Shown here: piece by piece, positions 47,336 to 58,119 of the stretch | Layout: each line of letters opens with the position of its first letter | How positions within the stretch are numbered: the first letter of the stretch is position 1 | NCBI GenBank assembly: GCA_945873625.1 | Contig: CAMCDS010000004.1 | Span: 62,001 to 126,000, forward strand | Reading direction: 5' to 3' | From: an uncultured Porphyromonadaceae bacterium | GTDB taxonomy: Bacteria; Bacteroidota; Bacteroidia; Bacteroidales; Muribaculaceae | DNA length: 64,000 nucleotides | Translations under genes and position numbers: made by a program | Notes under the pieces: generated by a model | The model's input: the letters and a program-made list of their open reading frames with translations, nothing else | What the model was told of the DNA's origin: nothing | Databases searched by the model: none

Positions 47336-48490
47336 ATGAGAAACACTTTCTTCCTACTCGCCCTCGCCGCAGCCTCTCAAGCTGTGGCCGTATCCCCTTA
47401 TATCAGCAAGGTATATGAATATCGCCCGGCGCCGGGACAGTTCATCAACGTGCTGCCCGAGATTCCGGCCGAAGCCTCGGCCGACGAGGTCAATGCGCTG
47501 GTGCTCGAGCAGATAGGCCACGAGAAGAACACCGGCATGATTTCGCTCGGCGCCTTCGGCGGATATGTGGTGTTCGGCTTCGACCATCCCGTGGTCAACG
47601 TCGAGGGTGCCTACGACTTCAAGATCTACGGCAACGCTTTCATGTCGGCTTCGGCCACCAACGGCGGCAGCTGCGAGCCGGGCATCGTGATGGTGAGCGA
47701 AGACATCAACGGCGACGGCCTCCCCAACGACCCCTGGTATGAGCTGGCCGGAAGCGAATACCATAAAGACAGCACCTTCAAAGGGTTCAGAATCACGTAT
47801 CACAAGACTCCCGCCGACCATCAGCCCGTGGCCGACCCGGCCAACAGGCAGATTACCGACACGGAGTATATCCGCTTCACCACCAACCAGCCCGGATACG
47901 AGAGCGGATGGCTGCAGCAGAACGTATACCACCGCCAGAACTACTGGCCCGAATGGACCGATGCCGAGACCCTGGAGTTCGAGGGCTCGCGTCTGGCCGA
48001 CAACAGCACCGACACGAGCGGCAACGGCACCTACTGGGTGCTCGGCTTCTACGACTACGGCTACGTCGACAACCTCTCGAACGACGTCGAGCCGGGATTC
48101 AAGATCGACTGGGCGGTAGACGCCGACGGCAACCCCGTGAAGCTCGGCAAGATAGACTTCATCAAGGTATATACGGCCGTAAGCCAGACATGCGGATGGA
48201 TAGGCGAGACATCGACCGAGATATGCGGCGGCGAAGACCTGCACCCCGACGCGCTCGGCGTGGAGGGCATCGAGGCAGCCTCGTTCGGCATCGGGCTGAT
48301 AGCCGCCCGCGAAGGGACGCTCACCGTAAGGTCGGGTTCATCCGCCCCGTTCGCCCTCTTCACCTCCGGCGGCGCCAAGACCCTCGAAGGCGTCCTCGCC
48401 GAGGGCGACAACAGCATCGACGCCTCGCGCCTCCCCTCGGGCGTCTATCTGCTCCATGCGGCCGGGAAGACACTAAAAGTGTGCCTCTGA
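47336..48490 (+). CDS. Secreted cell-surface protein, C-terminal sorting-domain-like tail
   Basis: Signal peptide; ISKVYEYRPAPGQFINVLPEIPAE..ISLGAFGGYVVFGFDHPVVNVEGAYDFKIYGNAF; C-term IDASRLPSGVYLLHAAGKTLKVCL. Confidence 0.75.
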   Translation: MRNTFFLLALAAASQAVAVSPYISKVYEYRPAPGQFINVLPEIPAEASADEVNALVLEQIGHEKNTGMISLGAFGGYVVFGFDHPVVNVEGAYDFKIYGNAFMSASATNGGSCEPGIVMVSEDINGDGLPNDPWYELAGSEYHKDSTFKGFRITYHKTPADHQPVADPANRQITDTEYIRFTTNQPGYESGWLQQNVYHRQNYWPEWTDAETLEFEGSRLADNSTDTSGNGTYWVLGFYDYGYVDNLSNDVEPGFKIDWAVDADGNPVKLGKIDFIKVYTAVSQTCGWIGETSTEICGGEDLHPDALGVEGIEAASFGIGLIAAREGTLTVRSGSSAPFALFTSGGAKTLEGVLAEGDNSIDASRLPSGVYLLHAAGKTLKVCL

Positions 48491-48661
48491 GGCGAAAAAA
48501 GTGCCAGAACGCTTGACAACGGCTTCCAAATGTTGTAACTTTGCATCCGCAGAGCCACGCGCTCATGCGCCGACGATAGCCGCGTCCGGACCCCGGATGC
48601 GGGTATTGTATTGATTGTAAACAAAATAAGGCCTCGCCGCGGCGTGGCCGCCATCAGATAG

Positions 48662-49540
48662 ATGAAGCAGCAGAAAGAGACCCGCATATCATACTGGGCG
48701 GCACATCTGACCACAATAGTCAGCGTGTCGCTTGTGTTGATTATCGTGGGCGTGATAGCACTCATTACCCTCGGAGCCGCCTCCGAGACGCGCCGCCTCA
48801 AGGAGCGGCTCGAGCTGAGCGCCGTGATGGCCGACTCGGTGGGCGACCGGACGGCCGACTCGCTGGCCCGCGTCATTGCCTCGAAGCCTTACGCGCTCAA
48901 CGTGAAGACCATAACGCGCGACCAGGCTCTGGCCACATGGAAGGCCGAGACCGGCGAAGACCTCAGCGAGCTCTTCGGCGCCAATCCCCTCTCGCCCGAG
49001 GTAACGTTCACCATCAAGGCCGACTATGCCTCCGAAAGCCGCATCGCCGGCATAAAGAAAGAGGTGGGACGCATGGCCGGGGTCGAGAGTGTGGCTACGC
49101 CCGACGGCGAGATGGTCGACGCCATGAACCGCAACATCGAGCGCGCCACCTACGTGCTCGGGTGCATCGGCATCATCCTGCTCGTAATCTCATTCGTGCT
49201 TATCAACAACACCGTACACCTCACCATCTACTCCCGCCGCTTCACCATCCACACGATGCAGCTCGTAGGCGCCACCAACGGCTTCATACGCCGTCCGATA
49301 GTGGGCGCCAACCTCCTTTCGGGCGTGCTCGCCGGTGTGCTGGCGTCGGGCGTGCTGGCCATAGGTATGGCCGGAGCCCCCGAACTCGGATTCGGCTACC
49401 TCGACCGCATAGTGCCCTGGTGGCAGTTAGGCGCCGTGGCCGCCGGGCTGGTGGTCATCGGTGCGGTGATATGCACCATAGCCGCCGTCGGAGCCACCAA
49501 CCGCTATCTGCGCAAAGACTACGACGAGCTCTTCGGTTAG
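48662..49540 (+). CDS. ftsX: FtsX-like cell-division permease
   Basis: Four TM segments; ARVIASKPYALNVKTITRDQALATWKAETGEDLSELFGANPLSPEVTFTIKADY; conserved neighbourhood with DUF3098/uppP/truB/queA. Confidence 0.85.
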   Translation: MKQQKETRISYWAAHLTTIVSVSLVLIIVGVIALITLGAASETRRLKERLELSAVMADSVGDRTADSLARVIASKPYALNVKTITRDQALATWKAETGEDLSELFGANPLSPEVTFTIKADYASESRIAGIKKEVGRMAGVESVATPDGEMVDAMNRNIERATYVLGCIGIILLVISFVLINNTVHLTIYSRRFTIHTMQLVGATNGFIRRPIVGANLLSGVLAGVLASGVLAIGMAGAPELGFGYLDRIVPWWQLGAVAAGLVVIGAVICTIAAVGATNRYLRKDYDELFG

Positions 49541-49587
49541 CCGTCGGCCTCACGCCTCAACCTTCGTAACTCCCTCAAAGTAAAGAA

Positions 49588-49923
49588 ATGTCGATATCAA
49601 GACCCGCCGCAGGGCGCAGCGGCAACAAAAGCGCCAAAGCCGGACTGGAGCTGTCGGATTCGCGCCAGCGCCCGTTTACCAAGACCAACTTTCTGATAAT
49701 GGCCGCATGCGTCGGCCTCATCATCGTCGGCTTCCTGCTCATGGGAGGCGGCGGAAGCAGCATCGAAGAGGGATTCAACCCCGACATCTTCAGCACCCGA
49801 CGCATCGTGGTTGGCCCGACAGTGGCCTTCCTCGGATTCCTGCTCATGGCCTTCGCCATAATCTACACACCCGGCTCGCGACGCAAGAAAAGCGCCGAGG
49901 CCGACAATAACGCCGAAGACTGA
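49588..49923 (+). CDS. DUF3098-family membrane protein
   Basis: Two TM; PFTKTNFLIMAACVGLIIVGFLLMGGGGSSIEEGFNPDIFSTRRIVVGPTVAFLGFLLMAFAI. Confidence 0.88.
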   Translation: MSISRPAAGRSGNKSAKAGLELSDSRQRPFTKTNFLIMAACVGLIIVGFLLMGGGGSSIEEGFNPDIFSTRRIVVGPTVAFLGFLLMAFAIIYTPGSRRKKSAEADNNAED

Positions 49924-50753
49924 TGGAATGGCTCGACGCCCTCATCCTGGGCATAGTGCAGGGACTGGCCGAATATCTCCCCGTCAGCTCAAGCGGACAC
50001 CTGCAGATATTTCGTGAGATTCTCGGTATCGATCTCCCCTCCGACCAGACTCTCCAGTTCGACATAATGGTCCACGCCGCCACCGTCTGCTCGACGATAG
50101 TGGTGCTCTGGCCCATGTTCTCGAGGCTCTGCGCCAGCTTCTTCACGTTCAGGCGCGACGCCGACTTCTACTATGTGTGCAAGCTGCTCGTCAGCTGCAT
50201 CCCGGTCGGCATCGTCGGCTTCTGCTTCAAAGACACCGTAGAGTCGTTTTTCGGCAACGGCCTCCACATAGTAGGATGGTGTCTGATAGCCACTTCCGTG
50301 CTGCTGGCCTTCGCCTGGTTCACCGGGCGCGACCGCCGCACGGGCCGCATGGTGAGCGGCGAGCGCGGACGCGACATCGGCTGGCTCGACGCCTTCGTGA
50401 TCGGCTGCGCCCAGGCTGTGGCCGTGCTCCCGGGTCTCTCGCGCTCCGGCACCACCATAGCCACCGGCATCATCATCGGCGACAAGCGCGACAAAGTGGC
50501 CTCCTTCTCCTTCCTGATGGTCATCATCCCTATTCTGGGCGAGGCCCTGCTCGACACCGTCAAGCTCATCGGGGGCGGCGCGGAGGCCGAATCGTCGGTA
50601 GGCGCCATGGCTCTCGTCATCGGCTTCGCCAGCGCCTTCATCGTGGGCTGCTGCGCCTGCAAGTGGATGCTCGCCCTGGTGAGGAAAGGGAAGCTTATAT
50701 GGTTTGCCGTCTATTGCCTCGTGATGGCCGTCGTATGCCTCCTCTGGCAGTGA
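49923..50753 (+). CDS. uppP: Undecaprenyl-diphosphate phosphatase
   Basis: DALILGIVQGLAEYLPVSSSGHLQI; AVAVLPGLSRSGTTIATGI. Confidence 0.95.
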   Translation: MEWLDALILGIVQGLAEYLPVSSSGHLQIFREILGIDLPSDQTLQFDIMVHAATVCSTIVVLWPMFSRLCASFFTFRRDADFYYVCKLLVSCIPVGIVGFCFKDTVESFFGNGLHIVGWCLIATSVLLAFAWFTGRDRRTGRMVSGERGRDIGWLDAFVIGCAQAVAVLPGLSRSGTTIATGIIIGDKRDKVASFSFLMVIIPILGEALLDTVKLIGGGAEAESSVGAMALVIGFASAFIVGCCACKWMLALVRKGKLIWFAVYCLVMAVVCLLWQ

Positions 50754-50791
50754 ACATAACCCGTACAGAAACAAGAACGTCAAGAGAATAA

Positions 50792-51532
50792 ATGGACTTT
50801 ATCAGCGGAGAGACAATCTGCGTCGACAAGCCCAAGGGATGGACGTCGTTCGACGCCGTGAAGCGTCTGCGCGGAGCCATCCAGCGGCGACTGCGCCTCA
50901 AGCGCTTCAAGGTGGGCCATGCCGGCACGCTCGACCCTCTGGCCACCGGAGTGCTCATCGTATGCACCGGACGGGCCACGCGCGGCATCGACGCCCTGCA
51001 GAACTCCACCAAGGAATATATCGCCACCCTGCGCCTCGGCGCCACCACCCCCAGCTTCGACCTCGAGACAGCCGTCGACGCCACCTATCCCACCGACCAC
51101 ATCACCCGCGAGATGGTGGAGGAGGCCCTGCCCCGCTTCACCGGACGCATCATGCAGGTGCCCCCGGTGTTCTCGGCCGTGAAGGTCGACGGCAAGCGCG
51201 CCTATAAGCTCGCCCGCAAGGGGCGCGAGGTGGAGCTGAAGGCCAAGCCCCTGCAAATCGATGAAATAGAGCTGATGGAGTTCAGCCCCGAGGAGATCGT
51301 AATCAGAGTGGTGTGCAGCAAAGGCACCTACATCCGCGCCCTGGCCCGCGACATAGGCGAAGCCCTCGGCAGCGGCGCCCATCTGACCGACCTGCGGCGC
51401 ACCCGCGTCGGAGCCTATACCCTCGACCGCGCCATGCAGATCGACGAGGCCCTGCGTGCCATCGACACCTGCACCCTCGAGTTCCCGGCCGACTACCGCC
51501 TCCCCGGCGGCGACGCCCCCGAAGGGGAATGA
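50792..51532 (+). CDS. truB: tRNA pseudouridine(55) synthase
   Basis: [68 protein letters not shown]. Confidence 0.95.
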   Translation: MDFISGETICVDKPKGWTSFDAVKRLRGAIQRRLRLKRFKVGHAGTLDPLATGVLIVCTGRATRGIDALQNSTKEYIATLRLGATTPSFDLETAVDATYPTDHITREMVEEALPRFTGRIMQVPPVFSAVKVDGKRAYKLARKGREVELKAKPLQIDEIELMEFSPEEIVIRVVCSKGTYIRALARDIGEALGSGAHLTDLRRTRVGAYTLDRAMQIDEALRAIDTCTLEFPADYRLPGGDAPEGE

Positions 51533-51575
51533 CCCCGACCATTCCGTAAATCCGAATACTATCCCATCACCATAT

Positions 51576-52628
51576 ATGAAACTATCTCACTTCAAGTTCA
51601 AGCTCCCCGAAGAGCTTATCGCCCAGTATCCGAGCGAAAACCGCGACGAATGCCGCCTGATGGTGGTCAACGTCAAGGACGGGAGCATCGAGCATAAGAT
51701 CTTCAAAGAAGTAATCGACTATTTCGACGACGGCGACGTGATGATCTTCAACAACACGCGCGTCTTCCCCGCCCGCCTGCAAGGCAACAAAGAGAAGACC
51801 GGCGCCGGAATAGAGGTGTTTCTCATGCGTGAGCTCAACGCCGAAAACAAATTCTGGGACGTGCTGGTGGAGCCGGCGCGCAAGATCCGCATCGGCAACA
51901 AGCTCTACTTCGGCGGCGACACGATGGTGGCCGAGGTGATCGACAACACCACCGCCCGCGGACGCACGCTCCGCTTCCTCTACGACGGCGGACACGACGA
52001 ATTCAAGGAGGCGCTCTACGCCCTCGGCCAGACGCCGCTCCCCTTCTACATCAAGCGCGACCCCGAGCCGGAAGACGCAGAGCGCTACCAGTGTATCTTC
52101 GCCTCCGAAGAGGGCGCCGTGATGGCTCCGGCAGCCGGCATGCACTTCAGCCGCGAGCTACTCAAGCGCCTTGAAATCAAGGGTATCAACAAAGGATTCG
52201 TAACCATCCACAGCGGCTGGGGCAACTTCAAGGAAATCGACGTCGAAGACCTCACCAAACACCGCATGGACTCCGAAGACATGACCGTCAGCGGCGACCT
52301 CGTAGACCTCGTCAACGACGCCAAAGACCGCGAGGCCCGCGTCTGTGCCGTAGGCACCAGCGTGATGCGTGCCCTGGCAAGCTCCGTATGCATGAACGGC
52401 CACATCATGCCTTATACCGGCTGGACCAACAAGTTCATCTTCCCCCCCTACGACTTCCAGGTGTGCACCTCGATGATCTCGAACTTCCACCTCCCCTACT
52501 CCACGATGCTCATGATGGTGGCCGCCTTCGGAGGCTACGACCTTATCATGCGCGCATATCAGGAGGCCATCAAGGAAAAGTACCGCTTCGGCTGCTATGG
52601 CGACGCCATGCTGATTATCAGGAAATGA
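51576..52628 (+). CDS. queA: S-adenosylmethionine:tRNA ribosyltransferase-isomerase
   Basis: [83 protein letters not shown]. Start corrected from 51456. Confidence 0.95.
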   Translation: MKLSHFKFKLPEELIAQYPSENRDECRLMVVNVKDGSIEHKIFKEVIDYFDDGDVMIFNNTRVFPARLQGNKEKTGAGIEVFLMRELNAENKFWDVLVEPARKIRIGNKLYFGGDTMVAEVIDNTTARGRTLRFLYDGGHDEFKEALYALGQTPLPFYIKRDPEPEDAERYQCIFASEEGAVMAPAAGMHFSRELLKRLEIKGINKGFVTIHSGWGNFKEIDVEDLTKHRMDSEDMTVSGDLVDLVNDAKDREARVCAVGTSVMRALASSVCMNGHIMPYTGWTNKFIFPPYDFQVCTSMISNFHLPYSTMLMMVAAFGGYDLIMRAYQEAIKEKYRFGCYGDAMLIIRK

Positions 52629-52691
52629 CCGACGGCTACGCAAAGGCCCGGAGCATCTTAGAAGCATCTTAAAGGTTTTTAACGCCGAAAA

Positions 52692-52723
52692 TTTGGCCGT
52701 TACAGACTATTTGCCTATCTTTG
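52692..52723 (+). promoter_or_regulatory. Bacteroidetes promoter upstream of greA
   Basis: TTTG (52692-52695) - 20 nt - TATCTTTG (52716-52723). Confidence 0.75.
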
Positions 52724-52753
52724 CACCGTCGAAAGAACATTAGCGGACGCTGG

Positions 52754-52782
52754 CGCGGCAATGACCTCATATCATTGCCGCG
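52754..52782 (+). other. Strong hairpin in the greA 5' leader
   Basis: CGCGGCAATGA-cctcata-TCATTGCCGCG, perfect 11-bp stem, extendable by GG/TC. Confidence 0.65.
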
Positions 52783-52951
52783 TCGCTTCGCCAATTATTA
52801 TATACATAATGCTTACCGGGCCGGGGGCCGACATCCCCGGCAGACGCAGAAGAGAATCCTTCCCCCGCACGAAGCGGCTGATGGATTCATTCTTTTTTGC
52901 TGTCCCGTTTCCGGCCCGATAGCCTTAACCCGAAAACAACTCACTTAAAAT

Positions 52952-53419
52952 ATGGCTACTTATCTCACCAAAGAAGGCTACGACAAGAAGATGGCGGAGC
53001 TCGCAGAGCTCGAGGCCCAGCGCCCCGCTATCAAACACGCCATCGCCGAAGCCCGCGACAAAGGCGACCTCTCGGAGAATGCCGAATACGACGCCGCTAA
53101 AGAGGCGCAGGGCATGCTCGAAATGAAAATCGCAAAAATAAAGGAGCTCGTCGCCACCGCCAGAATCATCGACGACTCGAACCTAAACACTGACGAAGTG
53201 CAGCTACTCAACAAGGTTACGATCAAGAACACGGCCAACGGCATGACCATGACCTACACCATCGTAACCGAAAACGAGGCCAACCTGCGCGAACACAAAA
53301 TCGCATCCAACACCCCCATAGCCCAGGGCCTGCTCGGACACAAGGTGGGCGACATCGTCCCCATCAAGGCTCCCGCAGGAACCATGAACTTCGAAATCAT
53401 TAAAATCGAAATCGGATGA
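52952..53419 (+). CDS. greA: Transcription elongation factor GreA
   Basis: MATYLTKEGYDKKMAELAELEAQRPAIKHAIAEARDKGDLSENAEYDAAKEAQGMLE. Confidence 0.96.
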   Translation: MATYLTKEGYDKKMAELAELEAQRPAIKHAIAEARDKGDLSENAEYDAAKEAQGMLEMKIAKIKELVATARIIDDSNLNTDEVQLLNKVTIKNTANGMTMTYTIVTENEANLREHKIASNTPIAQGLLGHKVGDIVPIKAPAGTMNFEIIKIEIG

Positions 53420-53814
53420 CTATCTTCTCGAAAATCATAAACGGCGAGATTCCCTGCTACAAGATAGCCGAAAACGAGGAATTTTTCGCCTTCCTCGACA
53501 TCAACCCCGTCAACTGGGGCCACACTCTCGTGGTGCCCAAGCGTGAGACCGACTATATTTTCGACATCGCCGACGACGAGCTTGCCCGCATGATGATCTT
53601 CGCCAAGCGTGTGGCAAAGGCCCTCAGGGAGACTATCCCCTGCCGCAAGATCGGCGTTACGGTGCTCGGTCTCGAAGTGCCCCACGCCCACATCCACCTC
53701 GTGCCCCTCAAAAACGAGGGCGACATGAACTTCTCGAAGAAAATCAGCGATCCCGACCCCGAAAAGATGAAGCAGATAGCCGAGGCTGTCCGCGCCAACA
53801 TGGAGGAGGTCTGA
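53416..53814 (+). CDS. HIT-family protein
   Basis: TIFSKIINGEIPCYKIAENEEFFAFLDINPVNWGHTLVVPKRE; EVPHAHIHLVPL. Confidence 0.95.
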   Translation: MTIFSKIINGEIPCYKIAENEEFFAFLDINPVNWGHTLVVPKRETDYIFDIADDELARMMIFAKRVAKALRETIPCRKIGVTVLGLEVPHAHIHLVPLKNEGDMNFSKKISDPDPEKMKQIAEAVRANMEEV

Positions 53815-53842
53815 ACGCCACCACCCTCACTTACCGACAAGA

Positions 53843-53880
53843 CCGGGAGTCAGCTTTCGAGCTGGCTCCCGGCCTTGTTT
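53843..53880 (+). terminator. Rho-independent terminator after the HIT gene
   Basis: CCGGGAGTCAGCT-ttcg-AGCTGGCTCCCGG followed by CCTTGTTTGTTT. Confidence 0.7.
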
Positions 53881-53895
53881 GTTTCAGTATAGCTG

Positions 53896-54867
53896 TTATG
53901 CTCCGGCTACGAGATAGACGGTATAGGCCACGTAGATGGCTGCCATCACGGCGCCTTCGGGGCGCGTGATGCGCCGGCGCCCTATCGTGAGCGAGAAGAT
54001 GAAGAGGAGTATCGACGCGCCGATCAGCATGTAGAAGTCGAGCGGGGCAATCGAGCCTACCTTCAGCGGCGAGATGGCGGCCGACGTGCCGAGGATGAAG
54101 AAGACGTTGAAGAGGCACGAGCCCACCACGTTGCCTATGGCAATGTCGGGATTCTTCTTCAGGGCGGCAACTATCGAGGTGGCCAGCTCGGGCAGAGAGG
54201 TGCCGGCAGCCACTATCGTCAGTCCGATCACCGACTCCGACACGCCGAGACTATTGGCAAGCCCGGAGGCTCCGTCTACAAACCAACGTCCGCCGAAGAT
54301 GAGTCCGGCCAGGCCTCCGAGTATGCACACTATGGCGAGCCAGGTCTTCATCTGCTTCACCGGCGCGGTTGCTTCCGGCACGGCTTCGGCGCCGCCGTTG
54401 CGGGCCAGGGAGAAGGTGTAGGCCATGAAGATGAGGAAGAAGGCGAGCAGTATGAGGCCGTCGGCGCGCGAGATGACGTTGTCGCCGGCCCCGTCGATGA
54501 GCATGTCCTGGGCGCAGAAATAGAGCACACACGAGGAGAGCACCACAAGCGGAATCTCCTTCTCCATTGTGGAGCGTCCCACGGATATTGGCATCACAAG
54601 AGCCGTACACCCCACTATCATCAGGATATTGAAGATGTTGGAGCCGACCACGTTGCCGAGGGCTATCTCCGAGCTTCCCTGCAGCGCCGAGACTATGCTG
54701 ATCACCAGCTCCGGAGCCGAGGTGCCGAAAGCCACGATGGTGAGGCCGATCACGAGGTCGGACACGTGCATTTTCCTGGCCACGGCCGAAGCGCCGTCGG
54801 TCAGATAGTTGGCTCCGGCAAGTATCAGCAGGAGCCCGACGATGAGAAGCAGGATGTCGATAATCAT
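53896..54867 (-). CDS. Calcium/sodium antiporter (YrbG-like)
   Basis: Duplicated FGTSAPELVISIVSALQGSSEIALGNVVGSNIFNI and AAGTSLPELATSIVAALKKNPDIAIGNVVGSCLFNV. Confidence 0.95.
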   Translation of the reverse strand: MIIDILLLIVGLLLILAGANYLTDGASAVARKMHVSDLVIGLTIVAFGTSAPELVISIVSALQGSSEIALGNVVGSNIFNILMIVGCTALVMPISVGRSTMEKEIPLVVLSSCVLYFCAQDMLIDGAGDNVISRADGLILLAFFLIFMAYTFSLARNGGAEAVPEATAPVKQMKTWLAIVCILGGLAGLIFGGRWFVDGASGLANSLGVSESVIGLTIVAAGTSLPELATSIVAALKKNPDIAIGNVVGSCLFNVFFILGTSAAISPLKVGSIAPLDFYMLIGASILLFIFSLTIGRRRITRPEGAVMAAIYVAYTVYLVAGA

Positions 54868-54887
54868 AACTTACAGAATCTCCTTCT

Positions 54888-56273
54888 TTAGAACGGGAAA
54901 TTGATGCCGAGGTTGAAGTCTGCGTTCGATTTAAGCGGAATCAGCTGCTTCGAGAGGCGGCCGATGGTATGGTCCATGCCCACGAAGAGGTTGAAGCCGG
55001 TGGTATGGATGTTGAGGAGCCATCCGAATCCCACGCCGTAGGTGCCGGCCACCATGTTGATGCCGCCCGACACCCACTTCACCGGAGCCACGTTGGCCGA
55101 CAGGCGGAACTGCGTCCAGGTGTAGGGGCCGTTGATGCGCGTCGAGTTGACGAGGCCGAAATGGAGGTTGCGGTAGTAGGGAAACGCATAGTCGACGCCG
55201 AAGTTGAGCGTAGCTGCCAGAGAGCGCGTGCGCGACGAGAGCTCACCCTTGTCGTTGAGCTCGTAGAGGCGCGAGAGGTCGTCGGTGAGGCGGTCCCACT
55301 CGTCGCTGAACGAATTGTCGGCGTCGCCGTTGGCGTTGAAGATATATGCGTCGGTGTCGATGGTCTGGTCGCCGTCGGTCGAGGCCCACGCTGTCTTTCC
55401 CCATTTGATGAATCCGAGGTCGAGCACGGCTGCCGAGAACGTGAAGTCGCGCCATTTATACTGCGCGCCGAGGTCGAAGCCCACGCCGAAGCCGTTGGGG
55501 GCGCTGACATCGTCGAGCGACGCCCCGGAGACGTAGCGGTGGCCGGTCTTGTCGTTGACGTCGGTCTCGAACTTCATCCCCTTGAGCGAGGCGTAGATGT
55601 TGGCGTTGGTAACGGCGCGCCACGAGTCCTGGCCGAGCGTGAGGTCGGCGCGGTCGAGGCGGAAGTCGATGCTTCCGGCTCCGATCAGGAACTTGACTGC
55701 CGCTCCGATGCGCAGGCCGGGCACCTGTCTTATCTCGTGCGAATGGCCTAAGGCGAGCTGGGCGTAGGCGTCAGAATATCCGGCCAGATGGTGGATGTCG
55801 TAGGTGGTGTTGGTGATTCCCTCCTTGGCCAGCGAGAAGAAGGCTCCGGGGAGCGTGGCGTAGAGGTTGGCCGACGCGCTGAGGTTCACGGTGTTGTAGC
55901 CGCCGAATGCCCTGAATCCGGCCGAAAGGATGTTGACCTTTATATTGGCGTCGAGGCGGTTTTTGTCGCCGAACTTGCTCATGGCCTCGTCGGTGCCGAT
56001 GCCCGGATTGGTGAAGAGCACGGTGCGCCCGTCGAGCTTATAGAATATGTCGGAGACGTTGAGGTTGCCGCGCATGGCGAAATTGAGGTTGCCTAATACG
56101 GGAAACGACACGAAGTTGCGTTCGTTGCCGAAGGCGGGGTTCATCTGGAAGCGATAGTCGTAGTTGTCTACGAAGAAGCCCGAATAGGTGTCCTGGGCGT
56201 GAGCGCCTGCCAATCCTGCCGCCACTAAGGCCGATACGGCTAAGGCCTTTATCTTGATGTTGGTTACTTTCAT
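54888..56273 (-). CDS. DUF5723-family outer-membrane beta-barrel-like protein
   Basis: Signal peptide; YSGFFVDNYDYRFQMNPAFGNERNFVSFPVLGNLNFAMRGNLNVSDIFYKLDGRTVLFTNPGI. Confidence 0.8.
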   Translation of the reverse strand: MKVTNIKIKALAVSALVAAGLAGAHAQDTYSGFFVDNYDYRFQMNPAFGNERNFVSFPVLGNLNFAMRGNLNVSDIFYKLDGRTVLFTNPGIGTDEAMSKFGDKNRLDANIKVNILSAGFRAFGGYNTVNLSASANLYATLPGAFFSLAKEGITNTTYDIHHLAGYSDAYAQLALGHSHEIRQVPGLRIGAAVKFLIGAGSIDFRLDRADLTLGQDSWRAVTNANIYASLKGMKFETDVNDKTGHRYVSGASLDDVSAPNGFGVGFDLGAQYKWRDFTFSAAVLDLGFIKWGKTAWASTDGDQTIDTDAYIFNANGDADNSFSDEWDRLTDDLSRLYELNDKGELSSRTRSLAATLNFGVDYAFPYYRNLHFGLVNSTRINGPYTWTQFRLSANVAPVKWVSGGINMVAGTYGVGFGWLLNIHTTGFNLFVGMDHTIGRLSKQLIPLKSNADFNLGINFPF

Positions 56274-56292
56274 GGTTCAGAGATTGGAAAGG

Positions 56293-58041
56293 TTAGAATT
56301 CTTTTGTGTATGAGCCGCTCACGTTTACGCGGATTTTGTCGAGCCTGATGGTCTGCGAGGGGCGGAGCACGGTCGACGTTCCGTCGGGCCTCACCTCGGC
56401 GGTAAACTCGATGCCGTCGAGATGGCGCACCTCGCCGGTTACGGTCAGCGTTACAGGCACACCGGCGGCGTTGGCCGGAATCACTCCCCCTTCCACCGAT
56501 ACGCCACTCACGAGATGGCCGTCTTTGTCGATGGGATGGGCGGTGAGCACGGCGTTGAGGGGCAGAGTGGAGGTAACCTCGGTGGTCAGCTTCATCGAAG
56601 TGATGACTATGCCGTCGATGTCCTCGTCGTTCCAGCCGTCCTTGCGGTCGGTGTAGTAGATTACGGAGCCGCTCTGGGCGTCGCCCACGAGGGCGAGGGG
56701 GGCGAGCAGCTTGTAATCACCCTCCATGCAGGGGAGGTCGCGGCCCAGTTCGAGACCGCTCACCTTCTGCATCGGCACTTTCGGGTCTACCAGCTCCACG
56801 CCTATCGACTTGGGAAGACCGCGGCCGCTGAGCACGTTGCCGAGCGAGGCAAACTCCACATATTTGAGGTTTTCGCGGAAGGCCTCGGGCACCTCGTCGG
56901 GGCGATAGGGCGAGAGGCAGAAGTGATAGGGGCCGAAGCCACGGTCGTAGCCGATGCGGAACCCGGGAAGGAGGAACGTCTGCACCGGGGCGTCGTCGCG
57001 AATGGCCGAAAGCTCTATTCCCGACTGGCAGTAGAGGCGGTCGGGGCCGAGGGGATTGTTGAGCGAGAGATAAATCTGCGGATTGTGGAGTATTAGGTTG
57101 GTCTTCTCCTGAGAGAGGAAGTCGGGGAGCTCGCCGAGGGCTATCGGGTCGATGTGGAGCTCCTCGCCGCGCAGCTTGTATTCGATGGTACCTGTCAGCT
57201 CGCGCGCGTCGCAGGGGGTGAGCTGATATGTTATTCCACATTCTACGTCGGCCGGCATCTGCGCTCCTCCGGTCGGCGATACCACGAGGGTGGCGTTGTT
57301 GACCGTGAAGTCGGAGTCGAGCAGCAGCGAGTGGGTGGCGTAGTCGAGTCTTGCACCGTTGGCCGTCAGATCGATGGCCCGGGCGTCAAACACGAGCGAG
57401 GCGCGGCCCGAGGCGTCGAACGCGAGGCTTTCCACCGTCATGCGTCCCGTAGCCGGGTCGTAGCTGCGCCCGTCGGCGGGCACGAGAGTCAGCCCCTTGG
57501 GCATGGCAATCGAGATGTCGGTAAGCTTGCGTGCTCCGGCGCCGGGCATAGCCGCCATCTCGAACGTCATCACCAGACGCAGGTTGTCGGTCGTTACATA
57601 GTTGATTTCATATATTGCCTCGTCTATGTCCTGAGCGCGGTATTCGATTTTCTTCACCACGGGGCTCTGGAGGCGGTAGGTGGTCTGCGAGCCGCCGCCG
57701 CCGGTGAGGGCAAACCTCGTCTCGAAAGGGGTAATGGCGTCAGGGTCGATGGAGAAGGGCTTGATACGCAGCGGGTCGGACCTGAAGGTGCCCGTCTCTT
57801 CCACTGCGTAGAAGGTGTTTCCGTTGATTGTAACTTCCCGGAGTTTGTCGTCGTCGTTCTCGCCGACAGTGATAATGTCGCTGAGAACCACGGTCTCGAG
57901 ATTGATTGGCAGGGTGAAGTCCCTGACCTTGATTTCAGTCGTGGTGTCGATGTCTGAAAGGTCGTATCCGTTGTCGATACATCCCGTCAGCGCAATCATC
58001 GTCGACACAGCCAGAGCCGTGCCTGCAAGAGGTTGCTTCAT
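56293..58041 (-). CDS. Putative lipoprotein, hypothetical
   Basis: VSTMIALTGCIDNGYDLSDIDTTTEIKVRDFTLPI: lipobox, beta-rich. Confidence 0.75.
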   Translation of the reverse strand: MKQPLAGTALAVSTMIALTGCIDNGYDLSDIDTTTEIKVRDFTLPINLETVVLSDIITVGENDDDKLREVTINGNTFYAVEETGTFRSDPLRIKPFSIDPDAITPFETRFALTGGGGSQTTYRLQSPVVKKIEYRAQDIDEAIYEINYVTTDNLRLVMTFEMAAMPGAGARKLTDISIAMPKGLTLVPADGRSYDPATGRMTVESLAFDASGRASLVFDARAIDLTANGARLDYATHSLLLDSDFTVNNATLVVSPTGGAQMPADVECGITYQLTPCDARELTGTIEYKLRGEELHIDPIALGELPDFLSQEKTNLILHNPQIYLSLNNPLGPDRLYCQSGIELSAIRDDAPVQTFLLPGFRIGYDRGFGPYHFCLSPYRPDEVPEAFRENLKYVEFASLGNVLSGRGLPKSIGVELVDPKVPMQKVSGLELGRDLPCMEGDYKLLAPLALVGDAQSGSVIYYTDRKDGWNDEDIDGIVITSMKLTTEVTSTLPLNAVLTAHPIDKDGHLVSGVSVEGGVIPANAAGVPVTLTVTGEVRHLDGIEFTAEVRPDGTSTVLRPSQTIRLDKIRVNVSGSYTKEF

Positions 58042-58071
58042 GAATTAGGAATCAAAAGGTTAGTAATTCCG

Positions 58072-58079
58072 CAAAGGTA
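58072..58079 (-). promoter_or_regulatory. -7 element (TACCTTTG) for the 58041-54888 operon
   Basis: Minus-strand TAnnTTTG about 30 nt before the start at 58041. Confidence 0.5.
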
Positions 58080-58119
58080 ATAAAAAAAACCGAGACTGAG
58101 GCACTTGAAAGGAAATATC

